A stretch of DNA of 64,000 nt from Dolosigranulum savutiense (GCF_039830095.1 NZ_CP142435.1:682001-746000), one strand, 5' to 3'; shown: positions 21,934-31,141, numbered from the stretch's first letter. Numbers and translations: made by a program. The notes: a model not told the origin generated them from the letters alone.

Positions 21934-23187
21934 TTACTTCCCCTCCCAACGTTTGAAGCATAGAATTGCATTATGACCACCGAACCCGAGTGAGTTGGAT
22001 AACACATATTGCAAGTCTGCTTCACGACCGGTCTGTGGTACATAATCTAAGTCGCAAGCTTCATCTGACGTTTCTAAGCCCAATGTTGCCGGAATAAACC
22101 CATCTTCCAAGGCTTTCACACACGTAATTGCTTCAATTCCACCAGCAGCTCCTAATAGATGCCCGAAGTGGCCTTTGGAACTGGAGACCGGAATATCATA
22201 CGCAACATCTCCCAGAGCATACTTGATCGCGGTCGTCTCTCCACTATCATTCGCTGGTGTGCTTGTCCCATGCGCATTAATGTAGCTAACTTGTTCTGGT
22301 GTAATATTAGCTGATGCGAGTGCCATCTTAATGGCTTCACCCGCCCCACTACCATCTGGAACCGGTGCTGTCATATGATGCGCATCAGATGTCGCTCCAT
22401 ACCCTACTATTTCAGCTAAAATGTGCGCTCCTCGTTCTTGCGCACTATCCAATGATTCTAAGAAAAGTACTCCCGCACCTTCTCCCATCACGAATCCATC
22501 GCGATCCTTATCGAATGGACGTGAGGCTTTCGTAGGATCTTCATTCGTTGATAGCGCCGTTAAGGCATTAAAGCCGCCGATCCCAATTTCATTAATCGTT
22601 CCTTCACATCCTCCCGCCAAACAAGCATCTAAAAATCCTGCTTGAATTTTCAAGAAAGCTTCTCCGATTGAGTTCGTTGAGCTCGCACATGCGGTAACGA
22701 TATCCATACTAATTCCTTTTGCGCCTAACTTCATCGAGATATTTCCCGCTGCCATATTTCCAATCGTTAGTGGAACGAATAATGGTGGAATACGCTTCGG
22801 TCCTTTATCAATCATCTTGCGGACTCCATTTTCAATCTCGATTAATCCGCCAATACCAGAGCTAATCAACGTTCCTACGCGACTCGCATTTGCTGCAATA
22901 TCATACCCACTCATCTTCACTGCTTCAACCGATGCCGCAATACCGTACTGACAGAACAAGTCCATTCGCTTGTATTCTTTCCGATCCATCGTCAATGTTG
23001 GATCGAAGTCTTTCACCTCTCCCGCCACATGCACACCGACTTCACTTGCATCGAACTTCGTAATTGGGGCAATTCCTGATTCGTTCGCGCGCACTTTTTT
23101 CCAAAATTCATCGACATTATTGCCTAGGGGTGAAATCGTCCCAATTCCAGTGACCACAACTCGATTTAATTTATCCGCTTGTCCCAT
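21934..23187 (-). CDS. fabF: 3-oxoacyl-ACP synthase II FabF
   Basis: 417-aa condensing enzyme elongating acyl-ACP with malonyl-ACP. The Cys-His-His triad is visible: TACASSTNSIGEA (Cys), NAHGTSTPANDSGE (His) and KGHFGHLLGAAGG (His). The start ATG shares TAATG with the fabG stop. Target class of platensimycin/cerulenin-type inhibitors. Confidence 0.97.
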   Translation of the reverse strand: MGQADKLNRVVVTGIGTISPLGNNVDEFWKKVRANESGIAPITKFDASEVGVHVAGEVKDFDPTLTMDRKEYKRMDLFCQYGIAASVEAVKMSGYDIAANASRVGTLISSGIGGLIEIENGVRKMIDKGPKRIPPLFVPLTIGNMAAGNISMKLGAKGISMDIVTACASSTNSIGEAFLKIQAGFLDACLAGGCEGTINEIGIGGFNALTALSTNEDPTKASRPFDKDRDGFVMGEGAGVLFLESLDSAQERGAHILAEIVGYGATSDAHHMTAPVPDGSGAGEAIKMALASANITPEQVSYINAHGTSTPANDSGETTAIKYALGDVAYDIPVSSSKGHFGHLLGAAGGIEAITCVKALEDGFIPATLGLETSDEACDLDYVPQTGREADLQYVLSNSLGFGGHNAILCFKRWEGK

Positions 23188-23909
23188 TAGATGTGTAGGC
23201 CTCCATTCACTTCAATTGTCTGTCCTGTCACATAACGATTTTCCATCAAAAACTTAACGGCACTAGCTACTTCTTCAGCTTGGCCAAAGCGTTTCAACGG
23301 AATTTCTCCTAACATCGCTTCAGTCACACGTTCACTCATCTCAGCCGTCATATCTGTCTCAATAAAGCCTGGTGCAATAGTGTTGACCGTGATACTACGG
23401 CTAGCCAACTCACGTGCGAGAGATTTTGTTAAGCCGATAACACCTGCTTTACTCGCCGCATAGTTCACTTGACCCGCATTCCCCATAATACCTGAAACAC
23501 TGGATACATTAATAATCGTTCCGCTACGCTGTTTGAGCATGATTGGTGTGGTGTGACGAGCCATGTTGAAACACCCTTTTAGGTTAGTGGCAATCACTTG
23601 ATCGAAATCTTCTTCCTTCATCCGCATGACTAGACCATCACGCGTAATTCCAGCATTATTTACTAACACATCGATACGTCCATATTGTTCTTTCACAGCG
23701 GTAATCATCCGCTCTGCATCAGCAAAGTCACTCACATCCCCAACAATCGTTCCTACCTCTAACTTAGCATCGGCGAATTGTTCAAGCACTTCTGGCTTGA
23801 GGGGGCTCCGACTATTTAAGACAACTTGATGTCCTTCATCTGCTAACTGCTTGGCAATTGCCAATCCAATTCCTCTTGAACTTCCTGTCACTACACAAAC
23901 TTGGCTCAT
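23187..23909 (-). CDS. fabG: 3-oxoacyl-ACP reductase FabG
   Basis: 240-aa short-chain dehydrogenase using NADPH to reduce 3-oxoacyl-ACP. TGSSRGIGLAIA is the cofactor loop, NNAG follows, and the catalytic Ser/Tyr/Lys appear in SSVSGIMGNAGQVNYAASK. Its ATG overlaps the fabD stop (ATGA), and its stop overlaps fabF. Confidence 0.97.
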   Translation of the reverse strand: MSQVCVVTGSSRGIGLAIAKQLADEGHQVVLNSRSPLKPEVLEQFADAKLEVGTIVGDVSDFADAERMITAVKEQYGRIDVLVNNAGITRDGLVMRMKEEDFDQVIATNLKGCFNMARHTTPIMLKQRSGTIINVSSVSGIMGNAGQVNYAASKAGVIGLTKSLARELASRSITVNTIAPGFIETDMTAEMSERVTEAMLGEIPLKRFGQAEEVASAVKFLMENRYVTGQTIEVNGGLHI

Positions 23910-24853
23910 TCTTTTTCTCCCTTATTTTCATTTAAAAATTTTTCTATCTTTGATACGTCCTCAACTTGACTAATTGCTAAACATGGCGGCGCTTGATCAT
24001 GGGCCTTGAGCAATTTTTGTAAGGTTTGCCCCGGTCCAATTTGGATCAGATGCGTTACCTTCGCTTGAATCAACCAATCGATTGTTTGCTCCCACTGTAC
24101 GGGTTCGATTAAGTGACGTACCAATGTTGACTTCAATGTCTCTAAATCATGTGGCTCCACCGTTGTATTGCTAATAACAGGAGCACATCCCGGTTGAAGT
24201 TCATACGAATCCAGTAGCGCTTCTAGGGGTTGACAAGCAACTGCCATTAACGGCGTATGGAAGGGACCTTCCACTTTTAAGGGCAATCCTTTACGATAGC
24301 CAGCTGCTTTTGCCGCTTGATTGAACAGCTTTAAGCTTGACTTCGGCCCGGCCAGAATAATTTGCTCGGGCGAATTGAAGTTTGCTAAATAAGTCTGCGG
24401 CAAATCTTCCACTAAATGCTCGACCACTTCCCGCGGCATGCCGATAACCGCTAACATTTGCATCGGTTCATCTTCGGCAATCTCCACACACACATCACTC
24501 ATCACTTGACCTCGTTCAAACAATAAGTGTAAGCCATCAGATACCGTGAAAATCCCACTCGCCATTAGTGCTGCATATTCGCCTAAACTTAACCCTGCCA
24601 TATAATCAACTTGCGGCAGAATTTCTCGAATGCTTGCCCAGATTGCTAAACTCACCGTCCCAATAGCGGGCTGGGCGTACTTCGTCTGACGCAACTTCGA
24701 AAAATCCTCACTCACTAACTGCACCATATCAAGACCTGTCGCTTCACTTGCTTGGTTAAAGACAGCCCGTGCTTCTGGAAAGTGTTCTCTAAAATCTAGA
24801 CCCATCCCCTCGAACTGAGCACCTTGTCCATTAAATATGACTGCTACCTTCAT
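23906..24853 (-). CDS. fabD: Malonyl CoA-ACP transacylase FabD
   Basis: 315-aa enzyme loading malonyl groups onto ACP. NGQGAQFEGMG and the nucleophile elbow GLSLGEYAALMASG (Ser in GLSLG) are clear. The ATG at 24851-24853 (MKVAVIFNGQ) is preferred over an upstream in-frame codon because it matches the family start and AGGAGAAGGA lies before it. 48 nt from fabK. Confidence 0.96.
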   Translation of the reverse strand: MKVAVIFNGQGAQFEGMGLDFREHFPEARAVFNQASEATGLDMVQLVSEDFSKLRQTKYAQPAIGTVSLAIWASIREILPQVDYMAGLSLGEYAALMASGIFTVSDGLHLLFERGQVMSDVCVEIAEDEPMQMLAVIGMPREVVEHLVEDLPQTYLANFNSPEQIILAGPKSSLKLFNQAAKAAGYRKGLPLKVEGPFHTPLMAVACQPLEALLDSYELQPGCAPVISNTTVEPHDLETLKSTLVRHLIEPVQWEQTIDWLIQAKVTHLIQIGPGQTLQKLLKAHDQAPPCLAISQVEDVSKIEKFLNENKGEKE

Positions 24854-24901
24854 TCTTATCCTTCTCCTATCGCCTGGTTCAGACACTTCATCTAATACAT
24901 T

Positions 24902-25873
24902 TTACGCATCATCTTGGGTAAAGCACGCTTGACAACGACGATAAGCTTGTTGGGCGCCATCGATATAATCTTGAATCATCTCTGCCACAGTCTCTTCTTT
25001 CTTCACCAAGCCGGCAATTTGACCGGCCATCATCGATCCTTGCTTAATATCCCCTTCAACAACCGCTCGCCTCAGTGCGCCCTTACCTAATTTTTCCATT
25101 TCAGAAAAATCCGGTTCATCTTCACTTGTCTGAAGTCGTTCCAGTTCTAAATAATCTGTCGTCAGTTGATTACGCAAGACCCGCACAGGATGACCGGTAA
25201 TTTGGCCCGTTACAACGGTTGCGATATCATTTGCCTTCAGAATTTTTTGTTTGAAGTTTTGGTGCGCATTGGATTCCTTTGATACGACAAAACGTGTCCC
25301 AACTTGAATCGCTTCAGCTCCTAACATCAAGGCAGCCGCCAATGACTCGCCATTCCCGAAGCCACCTGCTGCGATAACAGGAATATCAACCGCTTCAACA
25401 ACTTGTGGCAATAATGTCAGCGTCGTCGAACGACCAATATGACCGCCTGCTTCCATGCCTTCGATAACAATTGCATCAGCACCTATTCGTTCCATCCGCT
25501 TCGCTAATGCCACAGAAGCCACCACTGGAATTACTCGGATCCCCGCTTCTTGGAAACGTTTCATGTATTGACTTGGATTGCCTGCCCCCGTCGTAACAAT
25601 CTTGACCCCTGATTCTTCAATAATATAGTCAATCACTTCTTCAATATGCGGATTTAACAGCATCGCATTAACAGCAAATGGCTGATCCGTCAATTTTTTC
25701 ATCTGATCAATTTTTTCTTTCACAACTTCGCGCGAATCATGTCCTGTTCCCACAATACCTAACCCACCTGCATTGGACACCGCACTTGCTAAATCGGCAT
25801 CCGCCACCCAAGCCATCGCACCTTGGATGATTGGGTATCGAATGCCGAGTAACTCTGTTATTGCTGTTTTCAT
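24902..25873 (-). CDS. fabK: Enoyl-ACP reductase II FabK (FMN)
   Basis: 323-aa flavin-dependent enoyl-ACP reductase, the triclosan-resistant alternative to FabI. It has the nitronate monooxygenase-like TIM barrel with GIRYPIIQGAMAWVAD, GGLGIVGTG and GMEAGGHIGR. The ATG at 25871-25873 has AAAGGA 10 nt upstream; a GTG two codons earlier is the alternative. The C-terminal Cys-containing tail (RRCQACFTQDDA) is not something I associate with the family. Confidence 0.95.
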   Translation of the reverse strand: MKTAITELLGIRYPIIQGAMAWVADADLASAVSNAGGLGIVGTGHDSREVVKEKIDQMKKLTDQPFAVNAMLLNPHIEEVIDYIIEESGVKIVTTGAGNPSQYMKRFQEAGIRVIPVVASVALAKRMERIGADAIVIEGMEAGGHIGRSTTLTLLPQVVEAVDIPVIAAGGFGNGESLAAALMLGAEAIQVGTRFVVSKESNAHQNFKQKILKANDIATVVTGQITGHPVRVLRNQLTTDYLELERLQTSEDEPDFSEMEKLGKGALRRAVVEGDIKQGSMMAGQIAGLVKKEETVAEMIQDYIDGAQQAYRRCQACFTQDDA

Positions 25874-25895
25874 AAACACACAATCCTTTATACTC

Positions 25896-26120
25896 TTAAC
25901 CGATTAATTGCTGCACGTAATCTACTAACTCACCTACTGTTTGTAAGTTCAAATCTGTATCAATTGTAATATCATACTCATCTTCAATATCTGAAATAAT
26001 TTGGAAAATATCTAAACTATCTGCATCCAATTCATTTTCCAAATCGGTCTCTTTCGTTACTTCACTTTCATCGATTCCTAATTGTTCAACAATAATATCT
26101 TTCACTGTTTCAAATACCAT
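25896..26120 (-). CDS. acpP: Acyl carrier protein
   Basis: 74-aa acidic carrier whose Ser in ELDADSLDIFQ receives the phosphopantetheine arm. The ATG at 26118-26120 (MVFETVKDIIVEQ) is chosen because the bases of an upstream in-frame ATG form the GGAGG ribosome-binding site of this start. Located between fabH and fabK as in streptococci. Confidence 0.95.
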   Translation of the reverse strand: MVFETVKDIIVEQLGIDESEVTKETDLENELDADSLDIFQIISDIEDEYDITIDTDLNLQTVGELVDYVQQLIG

Positions 26121-26159
26121 ATTTAATTCCTCCATTTAATTGTTTGTTTTTATTCGTTT

Positions 26160-27104
26160 TTAAAGTTTAAAATAATTGATACCATATGTTAATCCGCCAC
26201 CGAAACCAATCATTACAATCTGTTGTCGGCCAGACAGTTCTATGGTCCCTGCCTGAACTAAGTCATCCAACAAGATCGGAATACTGGCACTTGACGTATT
26301 AGCGACTTCTGCAATATTAGCCGGAATCTGCTGTCGATCAATGCCTAATTTCTGACTCATCACATCGAGTAAGCGATCGTTTGCCTGATGACTGAGCACG
26401 TAATCATATGATCCATTCAATTCATCGATAAACTGAGCCAAGCCCGGAATCACTGCTCGGACGACGAAATTGAATACATCTCGCCCTAGCATCGTCAAAT
26501 ATTGTCTACCTGGAACGGTCTTATCCAGCGTAATCGCGTTCTTCGTATCCTCTAACGCCACTAACTGACTGCGATAGCCCGGCAATCCCGCACCATCACA
26601 AGCGATGAGTAAACCGCCCGCTCCGTCACCAAAGATAATGCTCGATGTTCGGTCACTTAAGTCTAGAATTTGACTCATTTTATCTGCACCAATAACTAAT
26701 ACATACCCGGTTTCATACGTTCGGCTCATCCGTTCAGCAATATCAACTGCCATCGTAAAACCACTACACGCTCCGCTAATATCAAATCCCCAAGCTTCCG
26801 CAATCCCCAGATTAGCTTGTACTTGATTCGCTATACTCGGCGTCGGATTTCCACTCGACATACTGGCGACAATAATTAGACGAATATCTTGTCGAACATC
26901 CGGGCCAGCGTTTGCCAAAATCGCTCGCGCTGCTTCAGTCGCCAAGTCTGCAACAGATTCCGCTTCTGCAAACCGACGCGCCTTCACTCCCGTTCGTTGA
27001 ACAATCCACTCATCACTCGAATCAATCTCAGCTTTTGCAATCAACTGCTCATTCGTTAAGCGATTAGCCGGCAAATATTGCCCTGTTGCTACTACTTTAC
27101 TCAC
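26160..27104 (-). CDS. fabH: 3-oxoacyl-ACP synthase III FabH
   Basis: 314-aa initiating condensing enzyme joining acetyl-CoA (or a branched primer) to malonyl-ACP. The Cys-His-Asn triad is present: GACSGFTMAV (Cys), LSHQANDRLLD (His) and VANTSSASIPILL (Asn). It starts 5 nt after the fabT stop. Confidence 0.96.
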   Translation of the reverse strand: MSKVVATGQYLPANRLTNEQLIAKAEIDSSDEWIVQRTGVKARRFAEAESVADLATEAARAILANAGPDVRQDIRLIIVASMSSGNPTPSIANQVQANLGIAEAWGFDISGACSGFTMAVDIAERMSRTYETGYVLVIGADKMSQILDLSDRTSSIIFGDGAGGLLIACDGAGLPGYRSQLVALEDTKNAITLDKTVPGRQYLTMLGRDVFNFVVRAVIPGLAQFIDELNGSYDYVLSHQANDRLLDVMSQKLGIDRQQIPANIAEVANTSSASIPILLDDLVQAGTIELSGRQQIVMIGFGGGLTYGINYFKL

Positions 27105-27109
27105 ATTAA

Positions 27110-27571
27110 CTACTCTTTTCTTTGTTGGTTTTTGAGATCATTGAGGAACTCGTGTAAATTACGCAACCCCCGAATAAGCACCTGCGCTTCTTGTGGATCA
27201 AATCCCGTCAATGATTCTTCAACCATTCTCATATGAAATTTGTGATGCAATCGGTAAATTAACTTGCCTCGCTTGGTCAACGCCAACTTCACCACGCGCC
27301 GATCTGTTTCTGACTTTACTCGGTTAACGTAGCCTTTCTTCACTAAGTTCTGTATCGAGACCGTTAATGTACCCGGTGTAATATCCAAGCGTTTTGCTAC
27401 TTGGGCGGAACTCAAGTCACCGGAGAGCCCAATCGCTTCAATTGTATGCATCTCTTTTACTGATAAATCTGAAAACTCACTGCGACTAATTGCCTCCTCC
27501 TCAATGGACAACACCTCATTAAAGATCATCACCAAGTACTCATTTACCTCATTCATCGTCTGATGATTCAT
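27110..27571 (-). CDS. fabT: MarR-family fatty-acid synthesis repressor FabT
   Basis: 153-aa winged-helix regulator. The DNA-binding region SSAQVAKRLDITPGTLTVS ... RVKSETDRRVVKLALTKRG is a typical MarR recognition helix and wing. In streptococci FabT with acyl-ACP represses the fab genes and its own promoter. Three TTTGA-N3-TCAAA palindromes cover the promoter immediately upstream, so autoregulation here is strongly suggested by sequence. First gene of the 12-gene operon. Confidence 0.94.
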   Translation of the reverse strand: MNHQTMNEVNEYLVMIFNEVLSIEEEAISRSEFSDLSVKEMHTIEAIGLSGDLSSAQVAKRLDITPGTLTVSIQNLVKKGYVNRVKSETDRRVVKLALTKRGKLIYRLHHKFHMRMVEESLTGFDPQEAQVLIRGLRNLHEFLNDLKNQQRKE

Positions 27572-27590
27572 TCTTTCCCTCCCTTTTTAT

Positions 27591-27603
27591 TTTGACTATC
27601 AAA
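27591..27603. promoter_or_regulatory. FabT box 1
   Basis: TTTGACTATCAAA, a perfect TTTGA/TCAAA inverted repeat with a 3-bp centre, lies between the transcription start region and the fabT ribosome-binding site. It matches the FabT operator form described for streptococci. Confidence 0.75.
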
Positions 27604-27606
27604 CTA

Positions 27607-27619
27607 TTTGATACTCAAA
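27607..27619. promoter_or_regulatory. FabT box 2
   Basis: TTTGATACTCAAA, same inverted repeat, centred 16 bp from box 1 and touching the -10 hexamer of the fabT promoter. Binding here would occlude RNA polymerase. Confidence 0.75.
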
Positions 27620-27647
27620 TTTTATCGCTTATTTGTTTGATTGTCAA
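27619..27647 (-). promoter_or_regulatory. Sigma-A promoter of the fabT-accA operon
   Basis: On the minus strand a consensus TTGACA (27642-27647), a 17-bp spacer and TAAAAT (27619-27624). The -35 element is embedded in FabT box 3 and the -10 abuts box 2. Confidence 0.8.
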
Positions 27648-27648
27648 A
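27636..27648. promoter_or_regulatory. FabT box 3
   Basis: TTTGATTGTCAAA, overlapping the -35 hexamer. With boxes 1 and 2 it makes three operators within 58 bp. Confidence 0.75.
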
Positions 27649-27832
27649 CTATTTTGCTAATTTTTTTTAGAAATCTAAGTTTTTTTACAACTTTCACACT
27701 TTATTCCTATCTTGTGAACTTCAATTTTTTTCATATCACCTAATCCCATTATTTTATAACATACAACTTTGAATTTTCCCTTAATAACTCAAACGCTACC
27801 ACAACTATTTTTATTAAATACAGGACTCTCAA

Positions 27833-27862
27833 TTGATTTTTGGCATAAAAACTGACTATAAT
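27833..27862 (+). promoter_or_regulatory. Candidate ldh promoter
   Basis: TTGATT (27833-27838), an 18-bp spacer and perfect TATAAT (27857-27862), about 34 nt before the ldh ATG. The ~180 nt between here and the FabT boxes is AT-rich, with no recognised element apart from a weak TTGTGAA half-site. Confidence 0.65.
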
Positions 27863-27895
27863 GAAAGTAGATTACAGAAAGTAGGAGATATCTCA

Positions 27896-28870
27896 ATGAC
27901 TCACTCAGAGAAAAAACATAAAAAAATTATTCTTATCGGAAATGGTGCGGTCGGTTCTGCCTATGCCTATGCCCTAGTCAACCAAAACATCGGTCAGGAA
28001 TTAGGTATTATTGATCTTGACCCATTCAAAGTTGAAGGGGATGTGATGGACCTAAATAGCGCCCTCGCCTTCACTGCGCCGAAAAATATCTATGTCGCCG
28101 ATTACAGCGATTGTGCCGATGCTGATTTAGTCGTCTTCACAGCTGGGGCCGGTCAAAAACCGGGCGAAACCCGCTTAGACTTAATTGACAAAAACCTCAA
28201 AATCACAAAAACCATTGTCGATCAAGTCATGGCTAGTGGCTTCGACGGTATTTTCCTCGTCGCATCGAATCCAGTTGATATCTTATCCTATGCCGTCCAT
28301 AAGTTCTCTGGTATGCCGGCTCACAAAGTTGTTGGCTCTGGAACTTCCCTCGATAGTGCCCGCTTCCGCATCGAACTGGCTAAACGTCTTAACATCGATG
28401 CCCGTAACGTTCACGGCTACATTATCGGTGAACACGGTGATACTGAATTCCCAGTCTGGTCACACGCTAATATTGCTGGTTTGCAGATTACCGAATGGCT
28501 TGAAACAAACCCGCTCGAAGACGAAGGCGAATTGCTTGAAATCTTCGAAGCTGTTCGTGACCAAGCGTACCACATCATTGAACGAAAAGGTGCAACCTAC
28601 TACGGAATCGGAGTAGCTCTGGCAAAAATTACCCAAGCCATCTTCAACAATGAAAATTCCGTCCTACCACTCTCTGTCTTATTAGAAGGCGAGTACGGGC
28701 ATGATGATATTTACATTGGTACACCAGCGATTATTAACGATCGCGGCGTCAAACGCGCTATCGAAATCCCACTTAATGACTACGAACAAGGAAAAATGAA
28801 CCACTCTATCAACACCTTGCGTAAATTTATCCAAGACGCTCGCGAAAAAGCCCCAGAACTCGGACTATAA
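27896..28870 (+). CDS. ldh: L-lactate dehydrogenase
   Basis: 324-aa NAD-dependent enzyme reducing pyruvate to L-lactate, the terminal step of homolactic fermentation. Visible: NAD loop [13 protein letters not shown], Asp of IIDLD selecting NAD, mobile loop with [19 protein letters not shown], and catalytic His in [13 protein letters not shown]. The ATG at 27896 has AGGAG 9 nt upstream; an earlier in-frame codon lies within the promoter and is rejected. Monocistronic, followed by a terminator. Confidence 0.97.
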   Translation: MTHSEKKHKKIILIGNGAVGSAYAYALVNQNIGQELGIIDLDPFKVEGDVMDLNSALAFTAPKNIYVADYSDCADADLVVFTAGAGQKPGETRLDLIDKNLKITKTIVDQVMASGFDGIFLVASNPVDILSYAVHKFSGMPAHKVVGSGTSLDSARFRIELAKRLNIDARNVHGYIIGEHGDTEFPVWSHANIAGLQITEWLETNPLEDEGELLEIFEAVRDQAYHIIERKGATYYGIGVALAKITQAIFNNENSVLPLSVLLEGEYGHDDIYIGTPAIINDRGVKRAIEIPLNDYEQGKMNHSINTLRKFIQDAREKAPELGL

Positions 28871-28883
28871 AAATAGAGTCTAA

Positions 28884-28922
28884 AAAAGCCAATCCGGTCT
28901 ATCCTAGGTTGGCTTTTGGTAT
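28884..28922 (+). terminator. Rho-independent terminator of ldh
   Basis: Perfect 9-bp stem AAAAGCCAA/TTGGCTTTT (28884-28892 with 28909-28917) followed by a short T-rich tail. The stretch from here to 29140 holds no gene or clear signal. Confidence 0.75.
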
Positions 28923-29140
28923 TGTTATAGAATGCTTCACAACTCTATCCACTGACAATACTTAAAGTATAAATCGTTAATCATTATTTTTATAGTTCAC
29001 TTCTATCTAATGACACAAATTAGTTCAATATGACCACTAGTTCTATCCAATAGTTTTATTAGTCAGCTTTTTATTTTTATTCTGCCGACACAAAACTATG
29101 TGATAGTCTATCAGCTATCAGCGTACCAAATTTAATAGAG

Positions 29141-29169
29141 TTGACATGATGCAGATTAATCGCTATACT
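29141..29169 (+). promoter_or_regulatory. Promoter of the tyrS T-box transcript
   Basis: Consensus TTGACA (29141-29146), 17-bp spacer, TATACT (29164-29169), immediately upstream of the T-box leader. Confidence 0.8.
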
Positions 29170-29175
29170 TAGAAG

Positions 29176-29384
29176 TGTTATTTAGTAGCGAAGGTATCCC
29201 TTTTACAGAGAGTTGGCGGTGGTGGAAGCCAATATATATGCCGGAGTGAATTACATGTATCGCGAGCCAGCGTTATCGGCTAGAGTGAGGCAGTAAACGT
29301 AAAGTGCCTAATGTGGGTGGTACCACGGCTAGAGTCGTCCCTAAGAAGTGTTGAGCTTTTTAGTGGGCTTTTTTTATATCATGA
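29176..29384 (+). ncRNA. T-box riboswitch (tyrosine) of tyrS
   Basis: A 5' leader that senses uncharged tRNA-Tyr. It has the stem I apical GGCGGTGGTGGAAGCC-like segment (29214-29231), a candidate specifier codon TAC in GAATTACATG (near 29250), and the hallmark T-box sequence GTGGGTGGTACCACGG at 29313-29328. A terminator stem CCCTAAGAAG/CTTTTTAGTGGG with a T7 run (29338-29377) competes with the antiterminator. The specifier and the downstream gene agree. Confidence 0.93.
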
Positions 29385-29409
29385 TTTAACTTTTATAGGA
29401 GGAATTCGG

Positions 29410-30678
29410 ATGAATATTATTGATGAATTACAGTGGCGCGGAGCCATTAATCAGCAGACAGATGAGGATGGGTTGAAGGAACTAACGGAGAAGCAGTCGA
29501 TTGCATTGTATTGCGGGGTTGATCCGACGGGGGATAGTATGCATATTGGACATCTCATTCCCTTCATTATCTTGAAGCGATTCCAGATGGCTGGACATAA
29601 ACCAGTTGTCTTAATCGGAGGCGGCACTGGTTCTATCGGAGATCCAAGTGGGCGAAATTCCGAGCGTCAACTCCAAACCAAAGAAGCTGTTCAGCACAAT
29701 GTTGACAAACTAAGTGCTCAAATGCGCAAGCTATTCAAGGCGGGGGAAGAAGAATCTGGCATTCGTCTCACTAATAATGCAGATTGGCTCAGTCCGATGA
29801 GTTTTTTGGACTTCTTGCGCGACTACGGGAAAGAGTTCAATATCAATACCATGCTGAGCAAAGATATTGTGGCTAGTCGCCTAGAACAAGGGATTTCTTT
29901 TGCTGAATTCAGTTACCAAATCATTCAATCCATTGACTTCTTGCACTTATACCGTCATGAAGATGTTCAACTCCAAATCGGCGGAAGTGATCAGTGGGGG
30001 AACATTACGGCTGGACTTGACTTAATCCGTAAAAAAGAAGGCCACGAAGCAACAGCATATGGCTTAACTATTCCTCTCTTGTTAAAATCAGATGGTACCA
30101 AATTTGGAAAAACAGCTGGTGGTGCCATTTGGTTAGATCCTGAAAAAACAAGCCCCTACGAATTTTACCAATTCTGGATCAACCAACAAGATGCTGATGT
30201 CGTGAAATACTTGAAATACTTCACCTTCTTGGACCAAACAGAAATCGCCAAACTGGAACAAAGCCTCACCGATGAACCATGGAAACGCCAAGCTCATAAA
30301 GCTTTGGCTGAAGAAATGACACGATTTGTTCACGGCCAAGCAGCACTCGATGAAGCTATCCAAATTACCGAAGCACTCTTCTCCGGTGAAATTGCCGACT
30401 TAACAGCTGAACAAATTGAAGAAACATTTGGCGACGTGCCAACTTCTGAAGCAACGCGTGGTGAACATGATATTGTCGAGTTCTTAGCTGATATCACCGG
30501 TATCTGTAGCTCTCGCCGGGAAGCCCGTGAATTTATCGAACAAGGCGCGATTACGATTAGTGGTGAAAAAGTAACTGATCTTGACTACACCATCTCCAGC
30601 ACAGATACTTTCGCTGACCGATTCATTATCGTCCGCCGTGGCAAGAAAAAATACTACCGTGTAAACTTAACTAATTAA
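29410..30678 (+). CDS. tyrS: Tyrosyl-tRNA synthetase
   Basis: 422-aa class I synthetase charging tRNA-Tyr. HIGH motif is HIGHLIPF (near residue 47), the KMSKS equivalent is KFGKTAGG, and tyrosine-binding YCGVDPTGDS is present; a C-terminal S4 RNA-binding domain (GICSSRREAREFIEQGAI) completes it. ATG at 29410 with AGGAGG 8 nt before; upstream in-frame codons fall in the T-box terminator and are rejected. Confidence 0.97.
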   Translation: MNIIDELQWRGAINQQTDEDGLKELTEKQSIALYCGVDPTGDSMHIGHLIPFIILKRFQMAGHKPVVLIGGGTGSIGDPSGRNSERQLQTKEAVQHNVDKLSAQMRKLFKAGEEESGIRLTNNADWLSPMSFLDFLRDYGKEFNINTMLSKDIVASRLEQGISFAEFSYQIIQSIDFLHLYRHEDVQLQIGGSDQWGNITAGLDLIRKKEGHEATAYGLTIPLLLKSDGTKFGKTAGGAIWLDPEKTSPYEFYQFWINQQDADVVKYLKYFTFLDQTEIAKLEQSLTDEPWKRQAHKALAEEMTRFVHGQAALDEAIQITEALFSGEIADLTAEQIEETFGDVPTSEATRGEHDIVEFLADITGICSSRREAREFIEQGAITISGEKVTDLDYTISSTDTFADRFIIVRRGKKKYYRVNLTN

Positions 30679-30680
30679 TG

Positions 30681-30720
30681 AATAAGAGGTTATCCTTCTA
30701 TATAGGATAACCTCTTTATT
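30681..30720 (+). terminator. Terminator downstream of tyrS (probably bidirectional)
   Basis: A 15-bp stem AATAAGAGGTTATCC/GGATAACCTCTTTATT with one bulge, 9-nt loop; T-rich on one side and A-rich on the other, so it can serve both tyrS and the converging gene at 30726. Confidence 0.8.
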
Positions 30721-30725
30721 ACCTG

Positions 30726-31115
30726 CTATTTTTCAGACTGCTTCATTCTGACTGATAAATTAATGCCCTTGTTTGCCAAGTTTTCTAAACATTCTGCCAG
30801 ATAAGTTGCATTATGTTCAGGATAAATGGGTTTTGTAGGTGTGAGTGGTTCAAGTTCGCGATAAGGGTCACAGGACTTCCCCCGATATAACGGATCTTCC
30901 CAACGTTCATCTGGCTGATACGTGCGTGACTTCATCTCCTCCATAATGAGCTGATGATACTGATATAACTTATACGGACTATAATCGAACACATATTGAA
31001 CCGTAGCGTGCGGCCGATTCCATCCCTTCCCGCGCAATGCACAACACTCGCGATGTTGCCCGAGTAATTGCTGCCGGGGCAAATCACTAATTAATGTTTC
31101 GTGCCATAATCTCAT
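30726..31115 (-). CDS. Pyrimidine-dimer DNA glycosylase family protein (TIGR02328/endonuclease V-like)
   Basis: 129-aa protein starting MRLWHETLISDLPRQQLLGQ, followed by HRECCALRGKGW, strongly resembling the TIGR02328/Pyr_excise family related to T4 endonuclease V, which nicks DNA at UV dimers. Residues YSPYKLYQYHQLIMEEM are also family-like. The biochemical role of this branch is less certain than the family name suggests. AAAGGAGG lies 12 nt before the ATG, just after the tRNA terminator, so the gene may depend on readthrough of that terminator. Confidence 0.8.
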   Translation of the reverse strand: MRLWHETLISDLPRQQLLGQHRECCALRGKGWNRPHATVQYVFDYSPYKLYQYHQLIMEEMKSRTYQPDERWEDPLYRGKSCDPYRELEPLTPTKPIYPEHNATYLAECLENLANKGINLSVRMKQSEK

Positions 31116-31141
31116 CGATTCGATCGACCTCCTTTCTCAAT

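Noticed and set aside
22152-22355. Short minus-strand frame inside fabF
   Set aside because: Alternative frame of fabF with no ribosome-binding site or family similarity.
27711-27740. Possible Rex operator upstream of ldh (TTGTGAACTTCA)
   Set aside because: Only one half-site (TTGTGAA) is good; the second half does not match TTCACAA at the required spacing.
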